Source: Allantophomopsis cytisporea
Lineage: Eukaryota; Ascomycota; Leotiomycetes; Phacidiales; Phacidiaceae
Assembly (NCBI GenBank): GCA_024752435.1
Contig: CP103036.1
Coordinates: forward strand, 806,001-870,000
Direction of reading: 5' to 3'
DNA: 64,000 bases
The translations under genes and the position numbers were made by a program. Shown here in pieces: positions 1 through 14,026 of the stretch; position 1 is the first letter of the stretch; each line of letters begins with the position of its first letter. Below the pieces are notes generated by a model. The model was not told the origin of the DNA. It worked only from the letters and a program-made list of their open reading frames with translations, and made no database searches.

Positions 1-885
1 GTCGCTTTGAAGCTCTTGGTGGAGTAGGTGTTTGCTCTCGAGTTTGCAACATATAGTCTTCGATGATTTCGTCTTCTGGGAAACAGCCTGGTAATGGAGT
101 CGAATGTCTTCCTGTGCTATACACAGTGATCTTCTCAGTTTCTCCTTTGCGCCAGTAACCATTAACTTCTAACAGTCGAGGTTGAGTAATATCGTACCCT
201 TTCCCACCGCCAGCATAGAAGCCACGGAAGGGTAAGGACTTGCAAAAATCCAGGACCTTCCCAACGACACCGCCCATGATGTTAAAGGTCGCCTTGCTCC
301 AATTGTCGGAGGATCCTGACTGTGTACTTCAAGACAATTAGTTTTGAACATCAACTAAAAGATCTCAACCTACCTGGGCTGAGCATATGGACGTGAAGTA
401 ATTTCAGCATCACCAAATCCTCGTCGAAATCCCGTATCAAAATATTCTCTTTCTTCGATTTCACGGCGTGTCTCAGCATAGGCACTGGGGGTATCCAGAC
501 CACCCGCCAGCTCGTACCTCGTACTAACAAAGGGCGCAGGGCTCTCTAAATCAAGGGACGTCTCCATGACGTCGGAGGTGTTTAGACCAGTGGACCATCC
601 GTGCGTTTTGGCAATAGGTGTTGCGCAGCTCTCGTTCGTATACTCGGCGCGAGAGCGCTTTCGATTTGTAGTATTGGATCGGTCGGATTCGATGGAATAC
701 AGAGATGCGACTGAGCGACCAAGTCGGTTTGATGAGGAAATTGATGGGGTACGTGGTGGTTGAAAGATGTGAGCTTTCGCGCCGGCCGGAGCATTGTTTA
801 GATGTGAGGGATGATGGTGAGATGATGTTTGATAATTGTTGTCAAATGCGCCTGACGCCCTACCGCGGGCGCCTGCTTGTGACAT
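1..885 (-). CDS. Conserved fungal protein of unknown function (3' part beyond window)
   Basis: I do not recognise a named family. The exons read 885..374 and 326..<1. The intron (327-373, 47 nt) has a GTAGGT donor, a CTAAT branch and an AAG acceptor. The nearer CAG at 320 would put the second exon into a frame that stops, so the AAG acceptor is the one that preserves reading. The first exon is low-complexity (Ser, Asn, His) with a basic NRKRSR stretch that could be a nuclear signal. The second exon opens with a compact block (NWSKATFNIMGGVVGKV, then PFRGFYAGGGKGYD) that looks like the conserved core; I recall similar blocks in uncharacterised proteins of other filamentous ascomycetes. An ATG 12 codons upstream (921) is also possible; 885 was chosen because Ser/Gly/Ala-rich sequence starts there. 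The C-terminus lies outside the window. Confidence 0.7.
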
Positions 886-1582
886 GGTCGATATGTTGAT
901 GTGATTGATACTGGACTGCACCGAAAGAAATTCAACGACAAATGCTAGTTGTGGTGATAAGAGTTACTATCATGAGGTGTCAGGGAATTGATAATGGCTG
1001 ATCACGATTGTCTAAACTGAGCGGGGAAGCAGGCTGCTACGCTCTATCAAGTCCGGCCACACCCTCGTAGAGCTGGTGTGAGAACGATTACCATCACATA
1101 AGCCCCCGATGACACGTGAATACACAATTCTTAAGAAGAGTGTGTTGGTAAGACGCGCGTATTCGTAAAAGTATGCGAGGCAAGAGAATACGAAAACCAT
1201 CACCATGTATTGAAATGATATGTAAAATTGGCTGGGGGAATTATTGCCGTTGATTGCAAGGATAAACAGAGGTGCCGTTGCTATGGCAAATGATGTGGCG
1301 TCATTATCAAGCTTCCATCTTCAATGATTTACATAGCAACGGATCGCGAACAATTACTGACGAGACCGCTAAATCATTTCCAGCACAAAATCAAGGCGGT
1401 TTTTTCTTTCTTTCGGATATGCATACATTCGTGAGATCTTCTCACTTTTACCAGAACAATATGATTTTATCACACAGTATGGTGAATTGAATGAGCATTG
1501 AGGCTCCCCTAGCCAATCCATTTTAACAGTCATAATCAAGTAGCTATCTATATTCATGAATCGTTAAAACATTGTCTATCAT
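886..1582. other. Intergenic, upstream of the first gene and downstream of HAUS6
   Basis: About 700 bp with only short ORFs without coding character. It should hold the promoter of the gene at 1-885 and the 3' end of the HAUS6 gene. No clear TATA box or repeat was seen. Confidence 0.5.
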
Positions 1583-3870
1583 TTATCTCTCCATCCTCCC
1601 CAATGGACTACTCAGCTCAATACTATCCCCGTCATCCCATTTGACAGGACTTATCGAAGGGCTCAGCGCGATCTTTGGTCTACTCTTAAAAGCACTTTCA
1701 TAATCTACTTCATGGCTGCCCTCAATAAGAGCATCTCTGTCAAACTTGTTATCAAGCTCCACCTCATCTTCGTCAGGTGACTGAAATGGTGGTGGGAAAT
1801 TGCCTACGGCCCTTTCATTCTTTTTTGCAGACCTTAGAGATTGTCGTCTATCAAGCTGGGCTTTCTTCTGAGCAGCAGCAAAACCGGACATAGATTGCTG
1901 AGTACGTGCAATCAGGTCTGCATGTGGGTCAAGCTGACGATTGTCCCGAGTTGGAGATGCGATGGGTCGAAGAGCTAGAGCTGGAAAGTCGTGTGGCTCA
2001 TCTAGATCCTCGGATAGTGATATACTTGTTCGGGACATTGATAGTTGAGTACGCTCGGCCAGTGATAGCTTGTGTCGTGACCGCTTGACGGGTGAAGGTG
2101 ATGCAGCTGCCATAAAATTAAGAATACGATCGGCTTCTGATTCCTCCACCATTGCTGGTTGAGGCGATGGCGATGCCTGTGTTGAATGCTCTCTATGTGT
2201 GCGATTCTCTGCTTCTGGCTCGGGAGTTTCTTGCAAACGAGGTGCGATAGCTGAGAACGTGCTTTCAATGTCGGACTCGGGTTCAGACTCAGACTCGGAT
2301 TCGATCTCGATACTTGGAATTGCTGCATTGGAACTGCTGGGCGCTGGTCTCTGCTTCTTTGTTTCCACCAACTCTTCATTTTCTTCTTCGGCCTCCTCAT
2401 CCTCATTTTGTGACTGCCACTCAGCATCCGAATCATGCTGTAGATTTGATTCTTGCCTCTCTGAGTTTTCGGCTAAACTCTCAGAGCTAGAATTTCGCTG
2501 TATATTTTCCATTGAAGTGTCAAAATCCTCATCTGGTTGTAGTTGTCTTCCTCGTCTGCCAGTTACTTTCGGTTTGTGTTTCCCAACGCTTTCCAGCTCC
2601 GCCTTCAGTTTGCAGAGAAGCTCCCCATAATTCTCCGATAATGCAGGTGTTGTGCCCTCAGAGACCGTAGCATTCTCTGTGCAGAGATTTATTTTTTGAT
2701 GAGCTGTGAATCCAAGATCTATACCACACTGGTCTGATGGAGCCTCCTCTGAAGCGGGTCGAGGCTTGGGCGTCCCAGGCTTGTTGAGGGATTGCTCAAA
2801 CCTCCGCCATTTTTCCAATCGATGTTGCTGCTCCTGGACCCGTGCATCTAGCTGCTCCAGTAGCCCCTTTGGCTTCTTGTTCTCAGCCTCACTGAGAGTG
2901 CCATTCACAACTTGCTTCCAGGTCTCTTCGTATGGCCTCGCCATCAGTCCATCTCTCTCGAAACGACCATCCCCATGGCATATAGTATCAAGCCACTCAT
3001 TGCTCCCAGCCCAATTCTTTTGTACTCGATCATACAGACGATCTATATGGTCCTGAGGCATAGAGCTAACTTTTTCTTGACTTGCGAGGTTCTGCTTTAG
3101 TAGATCATGTCGTTTCAGAAATTGACCTTGTTTCTCACTCAGTAAAGCGGCAAATTCTCGATACCTTATTCTAGCCTTCTCCTTTTCCCGTAAACCCTTT
3201 GATAGGGAACCCTTATGAGCCAGGACGAGTGCCGTGAGCGTCGATCGTTCCCCGAAGTAAGAGAAATTCTCCATAGCTAGTTGCAGCGCAATCGCATCCA
3301 TATTTGTAGTCTCTACCACCACTTTCTTCAGGACTACAGTCGAAAAGACCGCAAGCACCTCCTCAAGACGCTCCCCCTTGCACTCATCCAGCATTGTTTT
3401 TCGAAGAACGGCATCTCTACCAAGCACTCCATTCTTCTTCGCATGATCGAGGCATCTGAATAAGGCGGCCCGCAAGTTCAGAGACTGTAGCGGTTCGAGT
3501 GGAGGGAAGAAAGTTTGCAACTTCTGCAAATAAATAAAAGATTAGTATGGCCTCAAATCTTGAAAACTGGCGTGTTGAAGCTCACGTCTTTTGTCTCGGC
3601 TGGATCCCAGATGGCAAAGAGCTGGAATAAAGCCCACTCAACGCACTGCACCCTACTTTTCTGGTTCTGCTGTGTATTCTTTGTCGAGAATGTTGCAGTT
3701 GTAATTCCTGGCCAATCCTCTCGACAATCCAGGTCCAGCAGCCTTAGATTCGTGAGGAAAAGCGCCACGTTTGAGGGACCTGTATGTTTAGGCCCAGAAG
3801 CTGCGGAGGCAGGGATACGAGCAGCGGTCTTGCTGCTGGCAAGCTCCAGTCTGGCCGTTAAGGTTGTCAT
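1583..3870 (-). CDS. HAUS augmin-like complex subunit 6
   Basis: The protein (about 741 aa) matches the HAUS6 N-terminal family. Known role: augmin recruits gamma-tubulin to existing spindle microtubules and so drives branching nucleation in mitosis. The exons are 3870..3586 and 3523..1583. The intron has a GTGAGC donor and TTTGCAG acceptor and is phase 0. Visible family blocks are NVALFLTNLRLLDLD near residue 30, then VQCVEWALFQLFAIWDP, and across the splice junction FFPPLEPLQSLNLRAALFRC. The C-terminal half is acidic and Ser/Glu-rich, probably disordered, with several SP/TP sites that could be mitotic kinase targets (inference). The start is the first Met in frame before the conserved block. 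It is divergent from the HD-domain gene. Confidence 0.88.
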
Positions 3871-4339
3871 TTTGGAGAAGTCTCCCCAGGAATTAAATTT
3901 ATGATAAAGGCAGATGTTGTAATAGTCGTTCATGCATAATTGAATATAGCTGGGCAAAACACAAAGGATCTCACGTTTACAGAAGCGCAATGTTTTGAAA
4001 GCGGTCAGGACTTTAGGCATGGCAACTCCCGCCGCACCTCTTGCACATAACACACAACACACAAAGCACCACCAGCATAGCACAGACTCAGATTCGAACA
4101 TGACCCCTGACAGCGGCCGCAGAGGCGCTACTGAGACCGTGCGTCAAACGCTACCGTCACGCTGTGTTTGTTAATTACTGCCATGTGAGAACGACAAGCT
4201 ACACTGCATACTGTGCGACGACAAAGCTTGTCAACGTCTGCTCCTTCTCCAACAGTTATATCTGCCAGACTTCTGGCGCTCCACTGGGCAAGTCAAGCTC
4301 CTCTCAACACCTCGTCTTCTGCCACCAGAATATATCAAC
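3871..4339. promoter_or_regulatory. Shared divergent promoter region (HAUS6 / HD-domain gene)
   Basis: A 469 bp spacer between two outward-facing starts. It carries a NotI-type GCGGCCGC word near 4113 and a pyrimidine-rich stretch (about 4240-4320) before the HD gene start. No TATA box is evident. Confidence 0.4.
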
Positions 4340-5207
4340 ATGGCTGCAGACGCTCCCAACGAGGCTTCTGGTAAGCTCCCAAAGTGTACTGAGATAGCTG
4401 AGCAAGTATTGACTTACGAAGCCCCAGCTCAGGAAGCATGGTCTGTTGAGAAGGTGATTTCGGGACTCCCAGGCCCAGTCCCAGTCGCAAACACAGAATC
4501 GCCCGTACCTTTCTTCCACATGCTCCAGCGTCTGAAGACCACCAAGCGGGAAGGATGGAGAAGATTTGGCATTGACAGGTTCGAATGAATGGTGCCTCTT
4601 TGAACAAGGCACGGTGGCTGATTTAAGTAGGGGAGAGTCAATATCTGACCACATGTATCGAATGTCTCTCATCACCATGTTCGCGCCTCCAGCTCTCGCG
4701 GCGAAGATCAACATCCCCCATTGCACTAAGATGGCGCTGGTACACGATATGGCGGAGGCTTTGGTGGGCGATATAACACCCGTTGATGGAGTATCCAAGA
4801 GCGAGAAGTCAAGACGCGAGAGTACGACTATGGACTACTTAACCAAGAGTCTACTTGGGCGAGTCAATGGCGGCATGACAGGAAAGGAGCTTCAGGATAT
4901 CTGGCAGGAGTATGAAGACTCCGAGACTCTGGAAAGCAAGTACGTACATGATATCGACAAGTTCGAGTTGATTCTTCAGATGTTTGAGTACGAGAAGGAG
5001 AAGGAGGGCAAGCTCGACCTCGGCGAGTTCTCATATGTGGCGACTCGCATTCACTTACCAGAGATCAAGGAGTGGTGCGAGGATGTGATGAAGGAGAGAG
5101 AGGCTTTTTGGGCACAGAATAGCGAAGAGCATACAACATACAAGGTTGAGCACAGACCGGAGGCAAAGCTCCTTGCGGCGCAGGACGAGTATTACAATAA
5201 GGCATAG
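4340..5207 (+). CDS. HD-domain 5'-deoxynucleotidase (HDDC2 / YfbR-type)
   Basis: A metal-dependent phosphohydrolase of the HDDC2 family (yeast relatives YGK1 and YBR242W), which removes phosphate from deoxynucleoside 5'-monophosphates. The exons are 4340..4370, 4428..4578 and 4631..5207, giving about 252 aa. The second intron (52 nt) joins GWRRFGID to RGESISDHMYRM, restoring the family block. Metal-binding residues are visible as the His of SDHMYRM, the HD pair of ALVHDMAE and the Asp of HDIDKFE. The catalytic region is intact and the length is normal. The first intron is 57 nt, a multiple of three without a stop, so its retention would give a longer in-frame N-terminus. Confidence 0.9.
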
Positions 5208-8200
5208 AAGGATGGATATCCGCGGATACACATCTGTAAGCTATGGAGTGGCGAGTTATTTTTGCGTGGGGCTAGTCGTGTTTCATGCTTGATACTCAAT
5301 GCTGCAGGTCTGGTGCATATCCCCTATTCCGTACCCTCATAGCCTTCATTGATAGCAATGCAAGCCACTCAAGAAAGCAGAAAAACTCAGCTGACTGCCC
5401 GAAGATAGCCCGCTGCTACTGCGTGTCGGAGTATTTGCATTATTTCTTTCTTCAATTGTATTACCAGAGAACGACGTCGATCTTATCAGATTAGCAGCTG
5501 TCCACAAGAACTATATGGTCCGGTGAGACTTTCCGTAGTCTGTGTCAGGTATACGTTGTGCAGAGCTGTATTCTTCCTCCACCAAAATATGGGGAAACGG
5601 GCAAGTGCATTACATCAAAGCCATCCCAAACGTTTCTATTCCACGCGTGCCCGCAACTTCGAGCGGACTGAGGTCTCTCACTTCCAGAGGGGTAGTGGCA
5701 AAATTGACTAACGTCAACGACGTCTAGCATTGAAGGGTATCTTCTGCTAATGCATGCCAACCACGAAGCATAACGTCACAAGACATATGGGACAATCTAC
5801 ATACATGACCTCAATGATAGACAAGGTGCTGGAAAAGTGAAGAATAAAAACTGGGCCCCGAACATGCAGTTTTCCCTGAATGCCCTCACTAAACGCGTGG
5901 ATGAATGATGGCATTTTGTAGTTGATGAACTAGTGAATTCCATCGCGGGCACTAGCTACATACTTTCTTTCTGCACATCGGGTAGTGAATGACGTCCCGC
6001 ACACAGCCTCCCATCCGCACACTTCACTGAATGTTTAATATTCTCTCAGCTCATTGATGCAACAACGCTCTAGGCATAACGAAATCGAGGACAGCAATAT
6101 ATGTGTGTACATCGACTAGAACGGGGAGGCGGACAGCTACCGGGTCCAAGAATGAGGTAAGACATTGGAGAATATGTGAAGTGAGGTAGGAAGTGGCTCT
6201 CCCGATCTTACACTGCTGCGAGAGAGAATTGACTTCATGTACACATAGCAGGATGACCTGCAACCAGTATCAAAATGCATATGATACATGACCGGGTCCA
6301 TTCCGCCGGGTCTCGAATACGGAATGAGAAATGAGGAGACAGAGAAACAGAGAGAGCGGCTATGCTAAGTCTTCGAGTCCAGTATCCACAAATTTGATTC
6401 CGTCATATCGAAACGCCATGGTTCGCAATCGACGATAATTTGCCACGCTGGCGCGGAGGTGTGCCCGACTGCTGAATGATTAGCATCCGTTCATTGATTC
6501 AGCCTACCGACTTCGTCATATCATATCGATCTGGGCTGTGAATACTATGCAGGAAAGTACAGGGGAGGAAGGGACCGAAAGACCCTCTGTCCGCAAGGCG
6601 GAGAGCTTCTCCGTTCACACATAATTCAACGACAAGGATCTAGAGAAATGATATAAATATGTAGTCTGCACGTCCTAGACAGGAAACACGGGAAGCCAAT
6701 GCCTTTAGTCTTGATATGGCTGCGAAATTCAATCATATTGGTCGGATACGGAGCCATCTCCGCAAGACTATGCATTTGCAACAATCAATACATCGAGATT
6801 CGGAACGCCAGGGATATTAACATTGGCTTGATAGTACTCTAGACGCGGGGGGATATTTGCCACAGTTGAAATTAGACTTGTGGGCGGACAAGCATCGACG
6901 GAAGATTCGTGCCCATAGCATGGGAGCAAAGGACATCCATCACATCTAGCCCCTGTCGTCAATATTCTTGGTTGCCAGCATATGTACATGATGGAACTCT
7001 ACATAATCTATCTGACCCCAGATGTACCTATCACTAACATTATAATTAGCTCGGAGCGGCATATTGGTATCGACTTTACGGTTATTCTACTGTATGACAC
7101 TATGATATTGGTCGAGTGACTTGTCGGAGATATTTGTCCATCCCTACCGTACTGGATTGAAGCTGCAAACTCTATTCAATTATTATATTAATTTTAATAA
7201 AACCTTAGCTGCTCACTTGAGCTTACTTGTCATGCTTAAAGCGCGGATTTCTGCTCAAGAGTAGTCTCTGAGGACCTGGCAGACAAATGCGACCAAGTCG
7301 ATAGGTCAATGGACATTCATATCGAGAAACCCTCCTCTGCGTCAATATCATATTTACCTGACTGGAGGGCATCATGTTTGATTCCTAATAGGCAGTAAAT
7401 TTCCTCTAGAGACTTAGGATAATCTCCCCATTCCTGTCTCCGCACTCTAAAATGAGTTATTCATACCCTGGAATTTAATATGCCGGTTTTGTCTTTACCT
7501 AAGTTATCAAGAGCTTTTCCAAGAGCAAGGTCAGAACAAAAAATACATACACTGACATCAGTCGTGCTGTTACAGCATGAGTGCCGTGTGAGCTCATGCG
7601 CAGGTACACGGCTCCACAAAAGTGGAGCATGTCCATTGATGTATGTAGAGAAGTAACGTGAATCTTGTGTTGGGGCACGTATCAATATCTGCCACGGATA
7701 GAGGATGGTGATATTATGTCATTGTTGTCTGAAAATGACGGAGAACGTTGAATTTGAGCGACAGTCTCGGTGACACGCACGCAATGCTGTCATTGCGTTA
7801 AATCTGCTTAGACCCCTACTCGGAAAGCCTTGCTGAATGTCAGGAAAACCTCTGGTAACGACAATACTAGCGCCACAATCCTTCAGTGAAAAGTCTAATA
7901 GAGACAAGCCACCCCTGAAGACCTGAGGACATGCCGGTTAGCGATGAGAGTATCGCATAGTGGGATGGAGTAGCAAGAGTCGAAGGGAGTCAGATGATCC
8001 AATTGACATGGCTCCGTAAGCTATTCTACCATACTTAAGGTGTGCTGACCGGATGGAACACATTGACCCCATGAATATTCATTCATTCCCATGGACATGC
8101 ACAGGGCAGTTGTCTGCGAAACCATCTTCTCTGTAGATGAAGGTGATGAAAGCGATTGGGCAATCATCCCCAGGTTTTTTTTGTTTTGGTCATGCAATTT

Positions 8201-11200
8201 GTCGGGGGTTGCGGCTTCGAGGCTTGGCGAATACGAATGATGGGTATTACAAAACAGCGCGGAGATGTTTTCCACTCATCATTATTCATGTCCATCGAAT
8301 TTGAAAAGAGCATCTATCCTTGTGTACAAGCTTGATATTGTGGGGGCCAATCACAATGCTTAGCAGACTGTTCGGTGAGCAGAGCTAACATGTTTTTCAC
8401 TAACACTGATCTTGGGATTCATTTTACGGATTCAAAGGTCGCGCAGTCCATTCTGGCGACATAGATAAAGCTTAGGCAGTATGGTAGTAGAGTCGCGCGC
8501 GTATGAGAATAGACTCTCTCTCTCTCTCTCTCCTTAGAGTTTGGATTCCTGGGTATAATGTAGACAACTAACTCCTGGCATATGACAGTCCCTACTGATA
8601 CCGTAGAAGACAATACAACCCCATTCCATGTGGGAGCAGACTCGACCAGGTTCACGCATCAAAGACTGGTCTGGATCTTTCAACGTCGTCAGAGACACGG
8701 AACGGCCGAGTGCAGGGCATGAAAAAGTAATATGAATGTCAAATATAGAGTACGCAGTAGCTTCACCAAGACACGCGCGCGGCTGACACTACCAAGGAAA
8801 CTGCTTAATCTACAATGTATGGATGATGGCTTTTGGAAGTGCTTTCTGCAATCAGAGAATCCTCGTCCATCATGTGCGTCGACCGAATCAAATGCGAATG
8901 GTGAGGTGATACTGGGAAGGGTCATTGAGCTGAGCTGTTGTCGAAAATAAAATAAAATGTTCTATATAACAAGTAAATGGGGAAAAAAGAGAGGCTTGAA
9001 GATGAACAGAACAGGGTTGGATGGTCGACGTTAACGTTGATGCTGACTGACGTAATTTTGCAGCTGTGGATACGCTTACCGATACCCAAGGAGGGCGTAC
9101 CCGCCCACATCGTCACAAGTGTGACAAGGTCATGGCATTAGGGCAATGTGTGATGGTATTGTTAGGTCCATAACCACATAGTCTGATCTGGATAGACGAC
9201 GGGCGGCAACAGTATGAGTAGTGTAGGACGGTGGGACAATATCATTATCTGATATTCTATGCCCCGACAGAGTGTTCAGACTGCTACGATCCGATTATGG
9301 AGCTTGGAAAGCTGAGAAGGAAGAGAAAGGTAATCATAATCAAACTGGGTGGAAGAGGCATTCTGTCAATCAGGATTGGGGTGTACTATGCACGAAGTAG
9401 TGGAGTCCTGAAGATATTATGCGTGGATGGTCCCTTGAAAATGACGTTGGCCATAGAACATGTCATGACCATTGTAGAAGGACCCTGAACCGATTGCGGC
9501 CTTGCTTATGCTGCACCCATGTTTCAACATGTCCGTTCCCTTTTGTCCTGAAGCGAAGTAGAGGGAGAGGCAGAATCAGAAGAGATTGTCACCACGACTC
9601 TGACTCCTCGAATGCGCTCCCTGAACACGAGAGGGAGCCGTGCATGAAAATATGGGACTCGCACGACAAACAGAAGTACAGTGAATCTAAACCAGATGAA
9701 AGAAGAAGCTCATGCATGTCTCTAGCCTGTTCGTGCGCGTCCATGATGCTTCATTCTACTGACCGCATACTTGAGCGCGGCTAGGCTGGGCAGAAGGACT
9801 CCTCGGAGTTGGTTTACAACTTGTGATGATAAATTATCAACATATACGTATGTATGCATGTATGTATGTATTTTTGTACAATACCTCTACATATCGACAT
9901 GTTGTATTCGGCTTCGGTGCAAGTCGTCACCGAGCTTCCAATTGCTATAACGCAGTAGAAGTATTCGGCGACCTTTGCCATATGCGGATTGCGATTTAAA
10001 GAATTGCTGGTAGGAGGATATTCCTAACCAGAGTATCCAATACCGATGTGCTATGAAGACATTCGCACTTGAAACTCATCATGAACTCTCGCCGATCACT
10101 AACGAATGCGATTGGCTTTGAGTATCTGCTTTGCCACGTGGGGACCTTTACTGTGGCATCTTGCATCTTGGATTGAGGAGGACGGAAGGGAATTAAGGTA
10201 CGGAAAAGTTGAACGATTGGGCATCTATCAAGACAGAGAACAGCGAACGCCTCTTTCCAAATTCATAAACCAAGCATGCGCGATAAAGAGAAATAAGATA
10301 CGTCCGGGCATATCTGATATGCATGAGGAGGTGCCGTGGGTGGAACTGGCATGCAGAGGCGAGGTTGATGGCAAGTACTTTGACTGTCCTGTGATTTCGA
10401 TGAAAGTCGATGATGGAGCGTGGCGATGTTTGCTGAAATCGCGATGCTGGAGTTCATCAACCCCATCCAACGACATCGTATTCTACGTATGCCCTTTTAG
10501 AGTTCATGCAAGATGCACAGCCTGCCTCTGATCAGGGGTTTCTTGCACCCTTTGACTTTTACTCTTCCCTTTTAAACCTCTCTCTTGAAGTCTCCAGGGA
10601 AAAGGGTGGGATGGGAAGGGAAAAGTTGTACGCCTTACAGTAAATCTATACTCATACTCGCACGCCACGCATTTTGTGAGGCGTTGCCACAGAAGCCACC
10701 CCCATTTGCGATTGTGGAAAGGCACGGCACCCGTCATGCGTTAAGAGGCCACGGCTCCATCTTGAATCGTTGACAATGCAGCTCATCGGCCGATCGGTCG
10801 TTTATTAAACAAACCGGGGTCTGGATTCGAGACCCTGAATTGGTGATTTGAAAGATTAAGATCAAGCGTACGATTTCGGAAGAACAATACTGCAGAATCG
10901 GCAGTGAAGAGGAACATCGAGAAAAGGAAAGGTGAGAGGAGGAGGCGAAGTGTGAGGTGAGGTGAGAATGTGTAGAATTTCCACCAAAAATGCCACCACA
11001 CTGTTGGGCATGGCCTAACCCGGTGACCAGCATACGAATAATAATAGTTGGAGCTTCTACCATTGCAGGTCATGGCACAAGTCAAGCACATCGAACTTTT
11101 CCAGCGCAGATCGTGAAAAAGCTAGTGCTGTATGCTGAGACATCTCTATGGATATTTTGTATACATATCGATATCTTGAGTACATATCTTTGTTTTGATC

Positions 11201-11352
11201 GTACATATTCATCTTCATGCCTGCAGTCACCAACCAAGCTACGCAAGTACATCATTATATTCCCTGCTAGATAGATGCTCTTGCTCTTGCTGGGCCTTGA
11301 AATGAGGAATAACTTGTTAATAAATTCGACCATTATTATTTTCATTATTTTC

Positions 11353-11420
11353 ATTACTTTTATTACTTTATTACTTTATTACTTTATTACTTTATTACTT
11401 TATTACTTTATTACTTTATT
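11353..11420. repeat. ATTACTTT octanucleotide tandem array
   Basis: About eight tandem units of ATTACTTT, followed by a degenerate TTATT-rich stretch to about 11450. It is non-coding and inside the gene desert. Confidence 0.9.
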
Positions 11421-11827
11421 GTTTTTATTATTTTTATTATTATTATTGTTATCATTTTCCTTCCTATTATTTCCTCGCTCGAAAATCAACCACCCAAATA
11501 TAAAGTATTCTCAATCATTCTTCGTCAAGTTCTGTTCTCAAGGCATGCCGGTCCAGACCCGTCTTTCGGAAGTATGGCCTATCCTGTAGGTGCATGAATA
11601 TGCATGTCCTATTCATACGTATAATAATTCACCCTGAGCTTTCTCCGCCAGCAACCCGCGAACGTTCAATATGTTGCTCGCATTGAAGACAAACGATGAT
11701 GAACTCCTTCGATTTGAAAACATGTTGGCAATGATAGTGTAACGAAGTAATTGCTCTCCGCCAATCCCTGCCACCACCACACCATCCAGATCTCTCCTTC
11801 AATCTGCCACATGTGGCATTACTCACA

Positions 11828-11867
11828 GTAGAGTAGAGTAGAGTAGAGTAGAGTAGAGTAGAGTAGA
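11828..11867. repeat. AGAGT pentanucleotide tandem array, copy 1
   Basis: Seven to eight head-to-tail GAGTA units. The same unit recurs at about 14027-14056, and in reverse orientation (ACTCT) at about 12867-12890. Confidence 0.9.
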
Positions 11868-12866
11868 TAGATTATACTCCATTGTAGCTTGAAAGAAGTG
11901 CCACTCGGCTGATCCGTCAACTGCCATCACTAACTTCCACTCCACATCAAGCTTCAGCCCTTTCACGTTGACGTTGACCCTAATTACTGCACCGGTGGAG
12001 AGCTATGGACCCTGTCTCCATCGCCGTACATATTCTACATGCTGACGCTCGTTCCAGATGTAAGTACCACGACTACAATAACTCCACAAGTGTCAGAGTG
12101 CCACAAAAATGACATATACCTATCCTATCGTGATCCTGCCTCTCTCACTCCGACTCTATCTTCCCTACAATGTGCACCACCGAACCTGCGAGCAATGGCA
12201 GATAATAGCTGTTGGGATGCCCCGCCATATGCCCCCCCTCCTCAGACCCCTGTCGACGGAGAAAGAAAGTCAACGGGAGAAGGCAGAAGAAACGCTCAAC
12301 AGTATAAACTAAGTTACTACTTGCAGGTTCACAGAGGAACCGAAATTTATTAGTACGTAGATCTCCAATTAGGGGACCCAGTAAGTAAAGTGAGTACCTT
12401 ACCTGTACACCGATCAGCGCTCCCAAAGGCCCCTGCTGACAGTGCGGAATGTATGTGTGTAGAGTATGTATGTAGAGTGCCTTATGTGAGTGCAAGTATC
12501 TCTTCTGACTGCCTTACCAGCCCGGTTCTTGCAACCGCACCATTCAGTTATCGTCTTCCTCGCTTTCATTTGCCATAGGTAACGAAGGTTCTCTCTCTCC
12601 ACGATTCGTTTAACGTCTTCAATTTTTTGAGAGCAGACGGAATTCCATTCCCTACTGCATGTAATACCCTACTCTATATTTCCATTGAAAAGTTTCTGTA
12701 GACTGAAGCCGTAAGTAGTTGCAGGCGCACCAATCACTCAAGTATCTTGTATCAATGGGTGCGGAAAAGAGAGGCGTGTATCGTACCAATACCACTCTCA
12801 TGGACTATGATACTGTGATTCTTGCACTGTCCACGATACTTGCGGAGCACTCCGAATAGTGAACTA

Positions 12867-12890
12867 ACTCACTCTACTCTACTCTACTCA
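12867..12890. repeat. AGAGT pentanucleotide array, inverted copy
   Basis: Four units of ACTCT, the complement of the arrays on either side. Confidence 0.8.
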
Positions 12891-13836
12891 TAGTTTATCA
12901 TGTGCCATCTCATGCCACTTCGCAGGGCTTGCTATCTTCAACAGAGAATTGATTGCTCCAAAATGTACTAAGTATGAATCTGCATGCTTGAAATGTCTAT
13001 GCTATTACTTGCATATATGGAACGATGAGAAAAGCAGATGACGACGAAGAATCATATGGAAAGAAAGTCGAACCAAAAAAACAAAAACACAAAAAGAAAA
13101 CCAAATGGTGAGGACTAGGCATAGAAGCGTATGTCTCAGGAGAAAGGCCTACCTACCGATGATAGAAATACTATACGAATGCATTTTCCATCGAGGTACG
13201 CGCAACAGTATCAAATGGAATCAATCCATGAGCGAAAAGAAGCACAAGAAATCGTAGAATTGTCCCAATACCGTAGATCTCTCTGCAAGGCCCAGTAACC
13301 TCTTCCAGTATGTATTGAGGTACTAGAAGACAACTAGCAGTAGAGTATTGAGGACCTAGTACGTAGTACTTTGTATCAAGCTAAGGCGGAACCTATGAAA
13401 TACAGTCCCTATCCTCTATGATACTTGGTACTGTACGGATGGGGAGCAGATACATAAGGTACGACGAACATACATTTCATTATCCACACGCCCCTTCAAA
13501 CAGAACCTCAGCTTTGTTTGTTAACCAATACAACAGATAGCCCGATGCTACCGCGAACAAGGGCCACTTTTAGATCCCCCACGTTGAATACTCGAGAGTA
13601 TTCTATGTCCTTAGTCGGTATATATGCCACTCAAATCATGAACAGCTAGAAATGTGCAAATCAAATAATGAAGTCAATTCCGGTGGTCATAGCAGTAGCT
13701 GATGGCGATGAAGAGATGTTCTTCCAAGAACCTGGGACCCTTGAAGCTCTGTTAACATGCCATATGGTATGAATGCCCAATTCAACTCACTTTTTCCTCG
13801 TCTATAGGCTGGCTGTGTAAGTACATGCATGCATAC

Positions 13837-13888
13837 ATAGATAGATAGATAGATAGATAGATATATATATATATACATACATATACAT
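13837..13888. repeat. GATA / TA / CATA compound microsatellite
   Basis: About six GATA units run directly into a (TA)n stretch and then CATA units. Confidence 0.9.
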
Positions 13889-14026
13889 GAGGCTTTTCAT
13901 CTTCATACACCCCTCTCCATGCATACCATAGCTCCCAAGAGTTAGATGGAATACTGTAAGATTGTACAAGACAAGACAAGCAACGTTTTAATGGATCCTC
14001 CAGCAGTTTAGGTTGTTTTGCTTTTA

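Noticed and set aside
2002..2630. Overlapping ORFs on both strands within the HAUS6 gene
   Set aside because: Shadows of the Ser/Glu-rich low-complexity part of HAUS6.
10106..10531. 141-codon plus-strand ORF in the gene desert
   Set aside because: No domain, no splice context, and an overlapping minus-strand ORF of similar quality; best taken as chance.
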